Shown one piece after another: positions 48,061-61,060 of a stretch of 64,000 nt of DNA. The notes under the pieces are model-generated. The model saw only the letters and a program-made list of their open reading frames with translations, did not search any database and was not told the origin of the DNA. The translations under genes and the position numbers were made by a program. Origin of the DNA: Amaurobius ferox (Eukaryota > Arthropoda > Arachnida > Araneae > Amaurobiidae). Numbering within the stretch: position 1 is the stretch's first letter; every line of letters starts with the position of its first letter. The stretch covers positions 21,306,022 through 21,370,021 of the forward strand of contig OX578150.1 of assembly GCA_951213105.1 (NCBI GenBank). The letters run 5' to 3'.

Positions 48061-48465
48061 GTGGTTTCCACGTATAAGAGCTATCCCCAGAAGTGGTCTC
48101 CAGTCCCGCGAAACCAGCATTCAAAGTCTAAAAGTAACAACTGATGAATATATTTTGATCAAACATACAAGTTTACAAAGTTTAAAAGAACTTGACAAGT
48201 ACTTCCAGTTTAGCAAAACAGGGAAACTTTTGTTATTGCGAATGACATTACATAATACTGGAAAAAAAATTAACAGATGAAAGCAAAAAGCAAAATAATT
48301 TATTAAAAACAATTTAGAGAAAATTTTGTAAGAATAATTTAGAAGTTTACGAACAAAAGGAAATAAAAAGAAACAGAAGCAAGTCTAAAAAAGGCAGAAT
48401 TAAAAAGCTTTTTTCTCTCCAATACAAGTGAAAGAGTAATAATAAAAATACAAAATAAAGTGACT

Positions 48466-51400
48466 TTATTGATCCAAATAATTAATAGTAGTACGCTGAT
48501 TAAACTCAAGAAACCTTTTCAAAGATAGATTGTGTGACAGTAATACAATTTTTCGATGTAAGAATTGAAGAGTAATTTGAGCAAATAGAAGAAAACCAAT
48601 TAGGTTTATTTCTATTAGCATGGCTAAGTATATGGAAATTTTTTGTATAGGGGCATGAGAAGACAAAGTGGTCTACATCACCAGAGGAATTATAGAGGCA
48701 ATTAAGAGTAGATTTAATTTTGAAGTAATGAATATAATTAAGCCATGGCCAGTAAGAAAGAAAATTAAATATTTATTTTAAATATGGAGATGGGTGTTGA
48801 CGGAAGGTTAGGTAGGAAAGGATACGTGCCAGATCATTATTTCGGGGAGAACGATAATTATTAAGGTAAGTTTGCCAAAGGTTTAAGATGTTATTCTTGC
48901 AAGATTTAGAAAGGAATTGTATAGAAATGGAATTGGGATACCATTGGAGATAGCTAATTTTGCAAATTTATCAGCTATTTGGTTTCCAATATTGTTGTTA
49001 TGAGCTTTGATCCAAATGATATTTAGAAGGTTTTATGAAGAAGGGCATTAGTTTTAACTTGATGAAGGTATTTTGATTTATATACCAGATTTAGATACCA
49101 GTAATTCATAAAAGGGAGATATTAGAAGTAGTTTTATAAGGACAAACTTTTAGAAAAAATATGCGTTGGAGAGCATTAAGTTTTTAATTTGGGTAAGATT
49201 AAGTTTATATCCTCAAATGCCAAAACCTTAAGTAATAATTTTCTCTATGATACATTGATATCAATATTTAATAAAGTTTATTAAGTTTATATTTGATTTT
49301 TGCTTGATTGATTACATCCAGAGAGGCTGGATTATTAAAGATTTTAATTTTCTTGATAGGGTTATAACGAGATTTTGAAAGATCCTTTGTCCACCACCTA
49401 TAACTAGAATGCCGAGAAGTATTTTTCTTTCGAATGAATTTAAGTGAGCAATCTTATACAATTTGGTATAAAGTAATAAATAATTTATTAAGAGAGGAGG
49501 GATCATTAACGGAGTTTAGAATGGAAAAAATAAAAGATATTTATTAATACTGTAGGAGGTTTCAAAAATGAAGGAATTAGCAGGTGGGATATCAAAAGAG
49601 ATAGAAATTTTTATGAATTTGTGATTGCTAATAGATTTCCTATCAAGAATGTTTCGACTCTGGATATGATAAAAATATTGAAACTAATAGGAGAAAGGTC
49701 CGGTTAATCTTTACCACTATGAGAGAGAAAGGTGGAGCCAGAAGAAGGATTATTATAAGCTATAAGGTTATTATTAATACAAAAATCAATCATTTGATGT
49801 CCCCTCTGGTCAATGACGCTATAACCTTACATCTCAGCACGGTCATTAAAATCACCAAGAATAACATATTTAAAAGTTAATGAAATCCAGTTCTAAGATT
49901 AAATAGGAAATGTTATGAGGTGAAAAATATATATTTGAAAGGATAAAATAATTATTGTTAGGGGCGAATAATGTTATCAAAGATTTATGAAGTATTAAAT
50001 TTAAATTTGGCAATTAAGGTAGGGTTACATATCATAATGGCGGCCTTAAGAGATATAGGGAGAAGCCAAAATGAGGATTCATTATTTCTCCATTATTGAT
50101 GTATCGTTCTTGGATGCAAATAAAATCTATTGAAAATTCGATAGTAGATTGGAATAGATTGGAATAAATAAGGTATGCAGAGAGGGAGTGATGGACATTA
50201 ATTTGCAAGCCGGATATAGCCATAAATACCGGAGCTCAGAAAAGAGGATAAAGTAGAAATGTTATTGATCCTTTTGTAATTTTTTATGTTTTCTAAAGCC
50301 TGTTGGTATATAGGACATGCTTTTCTATGTATAGCTGAGTGATTAGTTCTAAGAGTATTATTAGGATTGTTAAAGTTATTATCTCCACAGTTGCACGAAA
50401 TTGTGGTTGAAGTATAAGTGTTAGTATCGTGCTTACCGACACACTTCCTGCAATATGAGTAAATTATACGTGCAATTGTTCAAAGAATATCCGCATTCCT
50501 GGCATCTGTAACAAATTCTAAGAAATATGGATATTTTCTGTTAAAACTGTTAAAATGTATAAATATAACGTTTCAACTTGATAAGTGAAGAAGCCATAGA
50601 GTAAGGGACAATTAATACCCAGTTGATGTTTCCCTTAGGATTTTTAAAATTTTTTAAATTTTTTAGAACTTTACATTATTGGAGCAAAGAGAAGGGAGTT
50701 GTAGCAAACTATATCCTTAACGTCCTTGGAATGAGGTTGGCAAGTTAAGAATAATAATGGCTTCTGTTCTTGGAGCTTGTTGTTCTATTGTAAAGCTTTT
50801 TTTAGAGGTTGGTGTTTTTCAAAGTATCAGTTACCTCTTTAATATTTGGATTATTACATGTGATTTTCATCAAACAGTGGGAAATGTTCCTGATTGATTT
50901 GATACCTTTGGACAAGGAACACTAGATATGTTGTCTCGTAAAGCAGTTGATTTTTTATTTTTATTTGTGCTCTAGAGAAAGATAGATGAATTAGATGGTT
51001 TCTCAGAAGGAATAGTAGAAGTGATATAGGGAAAGTTAATGAAGTAAAATCAGAAGAATGAGCCTTCAATTCAGTAGAGGTTTTAATAGCTTTCATTTCA
51101 GAGAGGTTTTTTGGCAAAAGCTTTAAAGTTGTTAATTTCATCAGCTATTACTTTCAAATGATTGTCTTGAATTGCAGAAATTGAATTTTTGATCTCATCT
51201 AAGTAGAGCGATTCTTTTATGGTATTTGAATTCATAGATGGAAGAGAGTTCATGTTATCTATTTTTTAAATCAATGTTAGAAAACATAGAAGATAATTTC
51301 AGTAATAATTCATATTCATTTCCTTGACAGCTGCTTTTTAATAGTTCAAAGTTATCTGAAATATATTTCCTATGGTTGGGTTTCAATCTAACAGTTTTCC

Positions 51401-52489
51401 TGGGGTATTTATTTACTCTATCAAGGGTAATATTTACAGATTTTAACAGTTTCCTGTTATAGATTTTTGATTGGACAATGTCGCCATCTTTAAAAGTGTC
51501 TTGTGTCAAAAGAGGCAACATCTGCTAAATAATTGGTGAAACTAGTAATGGAGTTGGTAGAATGAATCGAGGTATTACAAGAAGAGTTTGAGCTATGATT
51601 GGATAATACTTTAGAACTATGTGAAATATAGTCTCGCAAAGTAACTTAAATATATTTAAAATGTATGACTCTTGTAATTTGACTTCATGTCTAAATTTTT
51701 TGCTGCATCGCAGACATGTCCTTTTAGTTCTTGTGCCATATCATGAGACTGGCGATCGCCAAGTACTATAACTGTGATGGGAATAACTGCCCGGTGATCA
51801 TCTCTTGTTCAAAGACGATGAAATGAATCAAAGATGCAATAAATCACGACTCCTATAGATGCGTATTTGATTTGTCTGAGATAAGTAATTATCCATGCAT
51901 TTTTATTCAGCCTTCCAATCCTTTCACCCTGACCATCCCATCAGAGTTCAGAATAATCATCTAGAATATATATTAAAGAGTTTTCGCAATTATAGTGGGT
52001 ATTAGAAAAGATAGGGAAATCAAAGTCTGTCGTGAAATCACCTGTCGTGAGACCAAATTTATCCAAAATCTGTGTCAGGACGGGTGTAAAAGTTTCAGAT
52101 CTGAATTTATTATTTCAACCGCTTGTATCGAAGTTTATGTGGAAAATTTTATGATGGTTATAGACTTCTTGTAGCTGTAAAAGGAAGTATATTTTCTGAG
52201 CGAGGTTAAGCTCTGAGAGAGAAATAGTTTGTTCACCACTAAAATTCTCTAAATACCTTGTCACACCTTTTTTTCTTGCACAATTCCACGACATTGGTTA
52301 CCCCGGCCATCCAAATTGCTGCTCTAAGTCCCCGGGCGAGTCGGATGGTCTGGCCTTTCGACTACATTGGTTACGACGAGTAAGGTCACCTGAATCCTTG
52401 AAATAAACTTTTACGTTTTTTCCCTTTGGAACTACTCTTATAACCATATGATCCAACACTGTATTCATCTGATCATCAGATTTCCCCAT
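48466..52489 (-). pseudogene. Antisense LINE relic: ORF1, endonuclease, RNase H; RT core lost
   Basis: Read from high to low coordinates. An ORF1 N-terminal stretch (52,489 to about 50,540, many stops) is followed by zinc-knuckle relics with ACPIYQQALENIK (about 50,300-50,530). An endonuclease start (LQINVHHSLSAYLI, 50,205) and its core (ILGDFN, FLSHSGKD; 49,650-49,850) come next. Then an endonuclease-RT linker (about 49,290-49,420), a short RT C-terminal piece (about 49,110-49,250), RNase H with IIWIKAHNNNIGNQIADKFA (about 48,950-49,020) and a C-terminal zinc region GDVDHFVFSCP (about 48,650). Fingers and palm of RT, including the YxDD region, are absent. Heavily decayed. Confidence 0.7.
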
Positions 52490-53280
52490 AGCTTCTTATC
52501 TAATCAACATGATCAGCTGCATTGTCTCTTGAAAGCAGATAAAATAATAGCAGTCTTGTGTCTTTTCGATGTAGTCGTCGTTTTGTATAAGATGTACTAA
52601 AAACCTGAGATCGTAATGTCATAGTGAATATGACATTTTACTTCATTTTAATTAATTCAAGTATATTAAAAGCTAACTTTTTTTATTAAATTTTAATTGT
52701 GATTTGATCTTTTACTTAAAATTTTATATTCCCATTTTTACTTTCTAAATACATCTTGGGGTAGTTGCCATGAGCAACTAGTCGTTCACAATTTCCTTTC
52801 TTACGCTAAAGTAACATCTGCAGTAAGTGTCCACAGCTGCAAGTTCACAAGGGTTGGCACAAGTTACTTTGCCCCTCCACACTAATATGCAAGAATTTTA
52901 CATGCTTTAACCCATAACTGTCAAAATTCCTTCGGAGGCAAGGACTTAGTTTCTCACTGGAACTTAAAACCTCGAATTCTAGTCCGTTCACGATAACACG
53001 GGCAGTTATTTGACGAAGCCAATTATTCCTGTCAACTTACAAAAATAATGTGCGAAAGTCGCTTTTACTACTATACGGCTTGGACAGAATTCGCAGATGG
53101 GCCCACGTTGCTCAAAGGGGGTAAACAATAGTATACCCCTTTATTTTAGCATTACCAAGGCTATGTCCTATAGGATCAACTTTAACAATCATTGCCAATC
53201 ACGTGGTTTCTTAGACAGCGGCAGTTTAGCGCATACTACGTTAGTTAGAGGAGAGGAAATGTAAGCAGCGTAATAGATTT
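52490..53280. other. Spacer without recognised gene
   Basis: No coding or RNA signal seen. Confidence 0.4.
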
Positions 53281-53380
53281 TTTTTCTGCAAATGTGGTCC
53301 GGCCTTGTGCCGACCACTCTGGGCCTTTTCTTCAGACATGATGATGGAAATTTTTGGTCTGGTCGTGTATAATGACTTTT

Positions 53381-53430
<50 letters not shown>

Positions 53431-53929
53431 CTGTACATTTCTTTTATGGTGTTTTAATATCGTTTTGCAAATACATTATATAACCACTTAGTTTGAGATT
53501 CCATACAATGGTTTTAATGTGCTGATGTGAGATTCCCCCCCCCCCTCGCCTTTTCAGATCTATGGATAGTTTTAAGTGTTGTTTAAAGTAATTTAAGGGT
53601 TTTTATATTAATGACTTGGTTTTTACGTTTATTGAGGTAATGGTGAATGTCTTGTTGGATGTGGTTTGAAGGTTTCGACTACCGGGAGCGTTTCGCCATG
53701 GCAGTAAGAGCTTTAACCGGAGAGTTGGGGGTCGCTACTCCCCCCGGCCGTCACTTCATAAATACTCTTTTAACATCTTTATGGGTGTATAGGTACTAGT
53801 CCTTTTTGGGAGATTATTTGGATATACACTTGTATAAAGCAGCATGGCGCTTTACCGTTGTATGTAAAATGTTCTTTTAAATTTTTGGAAGGGAGTTTGG
53901 CTTTTTAAGACATTTTTTGTATTTTTATT

Positions 53930-53982
<53 letters not shown>

Positions 53983-53995
53983 ATGTGTAAGTAAA
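53281..53995 (+). repeat. Possible LINE 3' UTR with (TA)n and (TG)n runs
   Basis: A GC-richer motif (GTGGTCCGGCCTTGTGCCGA) is followed by (TA)n at 53,384-53,429, a second GC block at 53,680-53,760 and (TA)n(TG)n at 53,931-53,988. The mobile-element origin is inferred from composition only. Confidence 0.3.
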
Positions 53996-54780
53996 TGTTA
54001 ATTTGGATCCACACTTTCCTTTTGATTGCCTCTAATTATTGTTTGGAATTATTTAATTGTAATTATGCTTTGTGTCAGCTAATTTGGAGTATAAGACTCT
54101 CTTTTCAAAAGCTAACCACTTGATGATTTATTTAGAGTATTAGACCAAGGATTATTAATTTTTGATGAAAGTCTTTATATTAATTAATGAAGAGCAGTCC
54201 CACTTGGTCTATATACTTCTTTTTCATGTATCAGGAGTATAACTGCAAATACCATCTTGATACGTAAGACGCTAATTGCCTTGTCGGAAAATTAACACAT
54301 TATTCTCACAAAAATCAAGTTGAAGTTCCTTTTGTATATGCACTTATGACTAGCCTTTTAGATTAAGAGCACCGAACTTATTCACCAGATTTATATCATT
54401 AGGATTGTTACCACTACTGTGAGTAGTAATTAAAAGTGGTCAAGCACCCGCTTCAAAGGACACATTGGGCTGTCTCTTATATCGAGCTATAAAAATTCAA
54501 AACATTTAAGTTTGGTGTGGGTACTACAACTAGCTACAGCTCCAAGATAAACCAGGAATTCTTCATTAACCGTATGATATAGTTTGGCCTCTCGTCTATA
54601 CGTAATAATGGGTGACCCGTGATTGAGGGTTTTAATTTTTACGATTAATGGAACGAACATTTGCGCAAAGTTTTTACTTTAACCGATGTAGCCTAAGAAA
54701 AGTATGGTGATCGGGATTTAATCATAAGTCGAGTTTTCACCGTAAATGCATCGGTATGAACCCTAGACACCAAAAATGAC
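53996..54780. other. AT-rich spacer
   Basis: Nothing recognised. Confidence 0.4.
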
Positions 54781-54819
54781 TTTTGCAGGTGTGTGGGTGG
54801 GTCACATCGTTGACCTTTC

Positions 54820-55090
54820 GTAATGTCGAAAACCACTGAAGCGATTTGGATCAAATTTGGTTGATAAATTTCATATTATATTATATAGATGTAAACTCAG
54901 AAACATAAATTCTGAAGAATGTATATAGGTGAGCTATAAAACGCGATTTTGTCAAAAACCGTTGAAGTCTTTTGGGTCCAATTTTAGTGGCATACTGCGT
55001 ATATGTTGTATAGATATGATTGCAGAATTTTTTGTTTTTGAAAATTTATATAGTTTGGTTCAGCGATTGTAGATTTGGCCAGCCCACTTA
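54820..55090. repeat. Two diverged copies of a roughly 130-bp repeat
   Basis: GTCGAAAACCACTGAAGCG at 54,826 and GTCAAAAACCGTTGAAG at 54,951 begin related segments (continuing ATAGATGTAAAC / ATAGATATGATT). Similar motifs flank some arthropod DNA transposons; this copy has no coding part. Confidence 0.4.
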
Positions 55091-55129
55091 TTTCGCGAGA
55101 AAAGTGTTAGGATTGCCCCGATCCTTTAA

Positions 55130-55445
55130 TTTTATTATTACAGGATTTGATTCGGTTTTTACAAATTTTTAAGCATTTTTATCTTTCACATTATCCTTTA
55201 ATCATATTATTTTCTATGCTATGGATCACTATCGGCTCTATATAGACTCTAATCATTATATCTAACAGATTTTTTTTTATCATTACTACATTTTACTTCA
55301 TTTTTTACATTGTTCCCCATTTCATTGGTTTTATCTTCTTTTATTTCACCGCTTTTATAACATTCGGAGCTTCACCATGCATTTGGTACATCATATCACA
55401 AATTTGCATTTTGTGAATTAAAACAAACATCAATCAACAAACCAT
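55130..55445 (+). mobile_element. Diverged LINE 3' tail
   Basis: A T-rich stretch leads to GCATTTGGTACATCATATCA and ends ACATCAATCAACAAACC, resembling the (AACC) tails at 36,383 and 61,050. Confidence 0.35.
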
Positions 55446-56080
55446 AAATTACAATTATATGAAATAAAATATTTGTAAAATAACTGGCTTAATTTCGAAG
55501 TATAATTTAAATTGGAATTGTGTGTCAAGTTGACTACATTAATGAAGACATAAAATTAATTCTTCTAAATTATTTTAATAAATGTAAATACTATGAATCC
55601 CTCGAAATTATTTCTGACCGTACTTCTCGAGAGGGTATAATATCTTGAACGATTAAAATTATTTACTTTACATTCAAGAAAATCATTAGCACGTTTTATT
55701 TAATCGCAGGTGCTTGGCTTTAGAATGAAAATCAATTGTAGCTGTAATCTCCTGGTGTTCACCGTTACTCAAAAATCCAAAAATATGTCAATGGCAAAGG
55801 AGAACATGTTCGCAATGACTCTTCGAATGGAAGGTCCAAACAGAGGAAATCAATATGTCATATAGTGAAACCCCTAAATATGTCTAAATATACATATTGT
55901 TTTCATTACAAACTGATATTTAAGTTCCTCAAAGAGAGGAAATTTAACACTCTTAAAATATTTAGTTGCAACATATTTTAATAATTTTTTTTGTTCATAA
56001 ATGTATGGCGCTTAGCGTTAAATATAGTCTTCCGTCTTAATCGAAAATTAGTTTCAGGTAGATTTTGTCCCGTGATCAAT
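55446..56080. other. AT-rich spacer
   Basis: Nothing recognised. Confidence 0.4.
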
Positions 56081-56460
56081 ATTGTAGGTTTGCAAAATTT
56101 CTATTAGGTCGCTTGGGGGAGCTTCTGGAGGGTCTGGAAAGTATTTTCGAATCCAGATTATGTCTGCTTCTAGGGAAGTAGTAGAAAATCTGGACCCATA
56201 ACTCTTTGTTTCGTAGACGATACTAAGTTTGTAAAGTTTCAGCCTTCTAGGTCACTGGAGGGAGGGGCTTCGCGAGGACCTGGAAAGATTTTCGAAACCC
56301 TCAATTTACTCTGCCTCCCAGTCAGATATTTAGCTCCGCTAGGTTTTGTCTCGTATTCGTTAATACGTGTTTAAAGTTTCAGCCTTCCTTCTAGTGAAAG
56401 CTTTGTGGTAATACTTTCTGACCCCTCCCCCCCACGATCCCCGATTTTTCCCACCCTTGG
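56081..56460. repeat. Local tandem repeat of about 130 bp
   Basis: Three related segments each contain GTTTGCAAAATTT / GTTTGTAAAGTTTCAGCCTT / GTTTAAAGTTTCAGCCTT followed by GGGAGG-type purine tracts and TGGAAAG. Confidence 0.4.
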
Positions 56461-56793
56461 AGAATTAATTTAAAAATCCGGAAGAAATTACATTATTTTT
56501 AACTACCTTTTTCCAATAATAGCACTTTATATACAATATTTTATCTTAGTTTGAAACTTTGAGTTGATTAATGAATTCAAATATATATTCACTGAAGATT
56601 CTCCGCAAGCGTGCTGTTAAGTGTCTAACTGACACTTTCGCCATTATTCTCCGGTTACTTGAGGCAAAGCGTACATCAATATAAATTGGTAATGTACGCC
56701 TAGATTAAGGAAGATAATATTAAAACTGATTTGATGTAATAGAAAATGAATATATGAAAATAAAAATGATTTACAGCGGAAGGATTAAAACTA

Positions 56794-57560
56794 CACTCTA
56801 TAACAAAAAAATAGACGCACCAAGGAGTTGTTCGATTGTAATGAAATGTCGTATGCAAAGACATTTAGTCTTTAGTGACGAGTCCCGTTTCCAACTGTGT
56901 TCTGACGACAACCGCAGACGTGTCTGGAGACGTCCAGGGCAGAGTGGGGATCCTGTCCTTACTATCGCACGCCACACATGCCCACAATAGGGCGTTATGG
57001 TGCCATCCATCTCCTTTGATAGCCGGACCTCTTTGGTAGTCATTTCTGGCACACTGACAGCACAGCGGTACGTAGATAACATTCTACAATTGGTTGTGTT
57101 ACCGTTCCTTTTGCGACACCCCAGACTTACTTTTCAACAAGATAATGCCGGGATGCACACGGCACGTGTTGATATGAATTGTCTTCAAGCTTGCCCAACA
57201 CTTACTTGGCCAGCTAGGTCTCCTGATCTCTCTTCCACAGAACACATTTGGGACGTTATGGGAAGGCGATTGCAACCATCCCGGAATGTTGACGATTTAG
57301 CCCGGCAGTTGGAGACAATTTGGCACGACATTCCGCAGGACACTATGCGTGAACTTTATCAGTCTATGGCACGCAGGGTGACATCAGAGGTGGACCAACG
57401 CCTTATTGACTTCCTCGCTTTGTATACGGTCAAACTCTAAATCATTAAATTATTCTGAAATTTTAATCGTTTCTTTTTCTATGTATGTTATTCACATCCA
57501 CCAATTTTTATCACAATCTGACAACTTCTTGGTGCGTTGATTTTTTTTTGTTATAGAGTG
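56794..57560 (+). mobile_element. Internally deleted Tc1-like transposon with both termini
   Basis: The ends CACTCTATAACAAAAAAA and its inverted partner at 57,510-57,560 form terminal inverted repeats of about 45 bases, including GCACCAAG. TA dinucleotides flank the element (56,792-56,793 and 57,561-57,562), the expected target duplication. At 767 bp it lacks the DNA-binding half of the transposase. Confidence 0.85.
56841..57440 (+). pseudogene. Tc1-like transposase, catalytic half
   Basis: One frame reads LVFSDESRFQL (first Asp), then an in-frame TAG at 56,988-56,990, then MVPSISFDSRTSLVVI, TFQQDNAGMHTARV (second Asp), SPDLSSTEHIWD (Glu) and the end FLALYTVKL. All three catalytic residues remain. 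The stop and the missing N-terminal helix-turn-helix half mean it cannot bind its ends itself. It could move only with enzyme from another copy. Confidence 0.85.
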
Positions 57561-57562
57561 TA

Positions 57563-58680
57563 ATTTTGCCAAGATCTCGCAAATATTTCAGTGAAACTTA
57601 AAATTATATCATCTTTGTTTGAAAACATAATTTAAGTAGCCACTTCAACACGCTAACTATTAGTGACCTTGAAAACTGTTTTATTTTCAGCAATCATCGA
57701 TCTATATAATTTCGAATTGTTTTACTAAAGCAAATAATACCATATAAAATGTATACTAAAAATATTCTTTTTAAATATATTTTTGACATAAGCAAATAAT
57801 ACCCTATAAAATGTATACTAAAAATATTTTTTTTAAATATATTTTTTTGACATAAGCAAATTAAACTTAAGAATAATTAAACTAAGGATTAAACTTAAGG
57901 ATCTGACTAAGGATTAAACTTAAGAATCTTTCAGTGAGCACAGATTTCCGTGATTTTTCACAAATACTCATCAGTAAAGTGATCAAGTTCGCCTATATTT
58001 ATTGTCTACAAAACTCAATTCTGCACCTTTCTTTGCATATTATTGAGCGACATTCCTTGCTATTATTAATAACTATTACGTGCGACATTTTTTTTAATAG
58101 TTCATCTTGAAAATAAATGCCATACAAAATTTTGTACAGATAAATCGATCTGCAACGTTTGACCTTGATTTGAAGTGTGTGTTTAAAAGTTAGAGTCCGT
58201 ACAGATGAGCTTAAACGATCGAGCTGGAGGATGATAATCTTGTAATAAATGTTTCTAAAATCTGTTTATAAAATCGACACACTTAGTCAATTAGATATTT
58301 GAAAGATAGTTTAAAATCAAAATTTCAGATTTCATTACATTGGGATTTATATTACTAATATTAAAATTGCTTATATGGTTTGAAATAATGCTGAGAAGTT
58401 TCATCCTCTTGTCAAAAGTAAGATAACATTTTATTTTATTCGATTTTCATTGCAATACAATATGAAAGTCCAGTGTCATATAAATGAGTAGTAGTTAAAG
58501 GATGTAGTATTGGAAGCGTACGCTTACGTTGTGACATATTTTTGTACTTACTCTTCTTAACATATTCGTGTACTGTTGCAATAAACATAAATCTATTTAA
58601 CAAATAATTTTTCTTTTAAAGGACTAAATATAAAAAAAAAATAATTTAAGCTAAATTGAATTCACTGGTAATTTTTGCAG
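57563..58680. repeat. AT-rich spacer with 65-bp tandem
   Basis: AGCAAATAATACCATATAAA at 57,730 and its near copy at 57,792 mark a two-unit tandem of about 65 bp with a partial third. TAAACTTAAGGAT motifs recur at 57,865-57,925. Confidence 0.5.
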
Positions 58681-58689
58681 TTTATTCTA

Positions 58690-59035
58690 ATATGTTTAAT
58701 TGAGTTGATGAAAGTGGCTCATATAGCTTCCAAAATAGGTTGTTTTATTTATTTTTTGTTATATTCTTTATTCCGCAATTTTTTGTCGATGGTGTTTTTA
58801 AAATTTGATCGAATATTCTTAATATTTAGTTGATCAAGGTGCTCGTGTAGCTTCCAAAAATTGTTTGTTTCTATTTATGACTTTCCCAACATAGTAGAAT
58901 ATACAGGGTAAGTATTGTGATGGGGGTCGAAAATTCAAATTTAAGTTTTCGACAGACGAGCACGCTTCAAGCATCCCTGAACTGAATTTGAAAGTTTTTG
59001 AGCTGATGTGTGTGTGTGGATTCGATATCTCACGG
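58690..59035. repeat. Two-copy local repeat
   Basis: GTTGATGAAAGTGGCTCATATAGCTTCC (first 20 bases at 58,703) and GTTGATCAAGGTGCTCGTGT at 58,828 head two similar segments. No coding signal. Confidence 0.35.
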
Positions 59036-60190
59036 TACACATAATGTAACTATTTATTAATACATGTTTTCTTAAAGAAAACTAGAGCAACGTAATTAAA
59101 ATAAGCACAAATAACAAAATAATGGGTTTATTTACTTTGCTTTTGTTTACCTTATTCTTTGCACAAAGTGCATTGACATGTTTTCTTGGTATTGGTTGGT
59201 ATTTTTTTTTACCCTGAAGAAAAATTTTTTGAAACCAATTAATATTTAAACTAATTTGCTTATGCTGTGATTTAATGGATATTTTATTTTTTGTCTTTGA
59301 TATGGTGGCTACAGAACCTGGAAATAAGGTAAACATCAGGGAATATCTACATTCTAAAACAAGCAGGGAACTATAAAATCACGGAAATTGGAATTTTTAA
59401 GGTAATCACAGCTTTCTTCTGACTCGCAATATATATGTGTAGAATTCTTTCTTATTCGCGTTTAATGTGATGGGAGACAGCCTATTGGACACTATAATAA
59501 AGGTTTTAAAATTTCAACGCTTCTCAGTGATCCCTCTCACCTTAATTGTTTTGAAAGTTGTCAAGATATTTTATATGATAGGAAAAACAGATTAAAAAAA
59601 ATACTAAATCTGTTTATAAATAATTTCATTGGAATAATTGATATTTAACTATATGAATTCTTGACTGGATTTGACAGAACACTGGAGTTTATAGCTGAGT
59701 TTCATAACTTATCTAGAATTTTAATGCTTGGAAAAATTAATATTATTTTAATAATACTACTCTTTATAACTCTTATATAACTCTTGCATAAATATTGTAC
59801 TTTGATTATTATACTTTTCATTGCAGAAAGTAATTAATTTTAATTATTTATTCTTAATTATCACTTTCAATTTTATAAATTAACTTTTCTATGCTTGTTA
59901 AAGTGATATTCAGTAAGAACAGTGACACATATCAGGGAAATTTTGAAGATATTATCTGGAAATCGGAGAAATATCAGAGAATTTTTTAGTTGAGATCTTG
60001 TAAGCACCCTGTTTGAAAAATATAATTTTTAAACAGTCGATGATTTTATTAATAATTTTAGTTTGCACATTTTATCGCGATACACCTATTCCTTTCTTGC
60101 TGAACTTCAGTGTACCGTGGAACATAGTTTGAGAAATTCTGTTTTAGATTATTTTAACACTGTTAAAACCTAATTTTATCCACTAAAAAC
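59036..60190. other. AT-rich spacer
   Basis: An 84-codon minus-strand frame at 59,082-59,336 is unrecognised. Confidence 0.4.
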
Positions 60191-60195
60191 ATTCA

Positions 60196-60275
60196 TCCAA
60201 AGCCGGGGATTGAACCTTGGTCTCCTGGATTGCGGCCACTTGTGTTACTTACTATACTACTCTAGTTCTGTGTAA
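60196..60275 (-). repeat. tRNA-like sequence, decayed
   Basis: On the minus strand GGTTCAATCCCCGG resembles a B box and TAGTATAGTAAGTAAC a poor A box. The anticodon stem pairs badly, so this is a tRNA pseudogene or SINE head rather than a working tRNA gene. Confidence 0.4.
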
Positions 60276-61000
60276 GTCCTCCTATTAGTATTACTCAACA
60301 ATATGAATTGTAAGGCATTGTTTAGCTGGCAAAATAATTACGCTGGCAAAATAAAAAAAAATCATTTGAGTTTATTATCTTAAACGAACGTATATCATAT
60401 ATTAAATAAAATTTTATTTAAAGATGCATAGCAACAAAACTGTAAGCGTAATATATCAAGATGTAACCATGCAAATTTCTGTTTGCATATTATAGGAATG
60501 AAACTAAAAGTTACGAGATCTGATTGACACTCAAGTATTATTTTCGCATATTTGGTATTGCTGAATCGAAATAATATACTAGCATAATTAAACACTCAAC
60601 CTTAATAATATGATAGCCACTAACATAAAAAAATTCAATTTGAGCATATATTTTCACTCGATGATGCCTGTTAAACAAAATACAGATATTTTCAGAGGAC
60701 ATAAAATACACTTTATTGTAAATTATGATTTAGACACTTTACTTGTCAACATCTCGGTTATGTACTGTACTACAATTAATGTTATGTGGTTTTCCTTTTA
60801 GAATTTACATTTTTATTTATAAAATTATAAGTTTAAACTTGTAAAATTAAAAAATTTTTATGTATGTAAGCTAATGTTTACTGCTTTTATATTTAATTTA
60901 TTGAAAGAAATTGTTCAATGAATATACCTTGCAATACGATAAAATGAAACATCAGAGAAATAATAAAATGTTTTCTTAAACTATGTTATCAAATCTTTCC
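60276..61000. other. AT-rich spacer
   Basis: Nothing recognised. Confidence 0.4.
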
Positions 61001-61060
61001 AGATTACTTTATTTTTGGATCTTGTGCCAAAAATCCTTAAGCAAGTAACCAACCAGATTA
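61001..61060 (+). mobile_element. Short LINE 3' tail
   Basis: TTTTTGGATCTTGTGCCAAA is followed by CAAGTAACCAACCAG, the same end motif as at 36,353-36,406. Confidence 0.45.

Noticed and set aside
60196..60275. Functional tRNA gene
   Set aside because: B box is present, but the anticodon stem and A box are poor.
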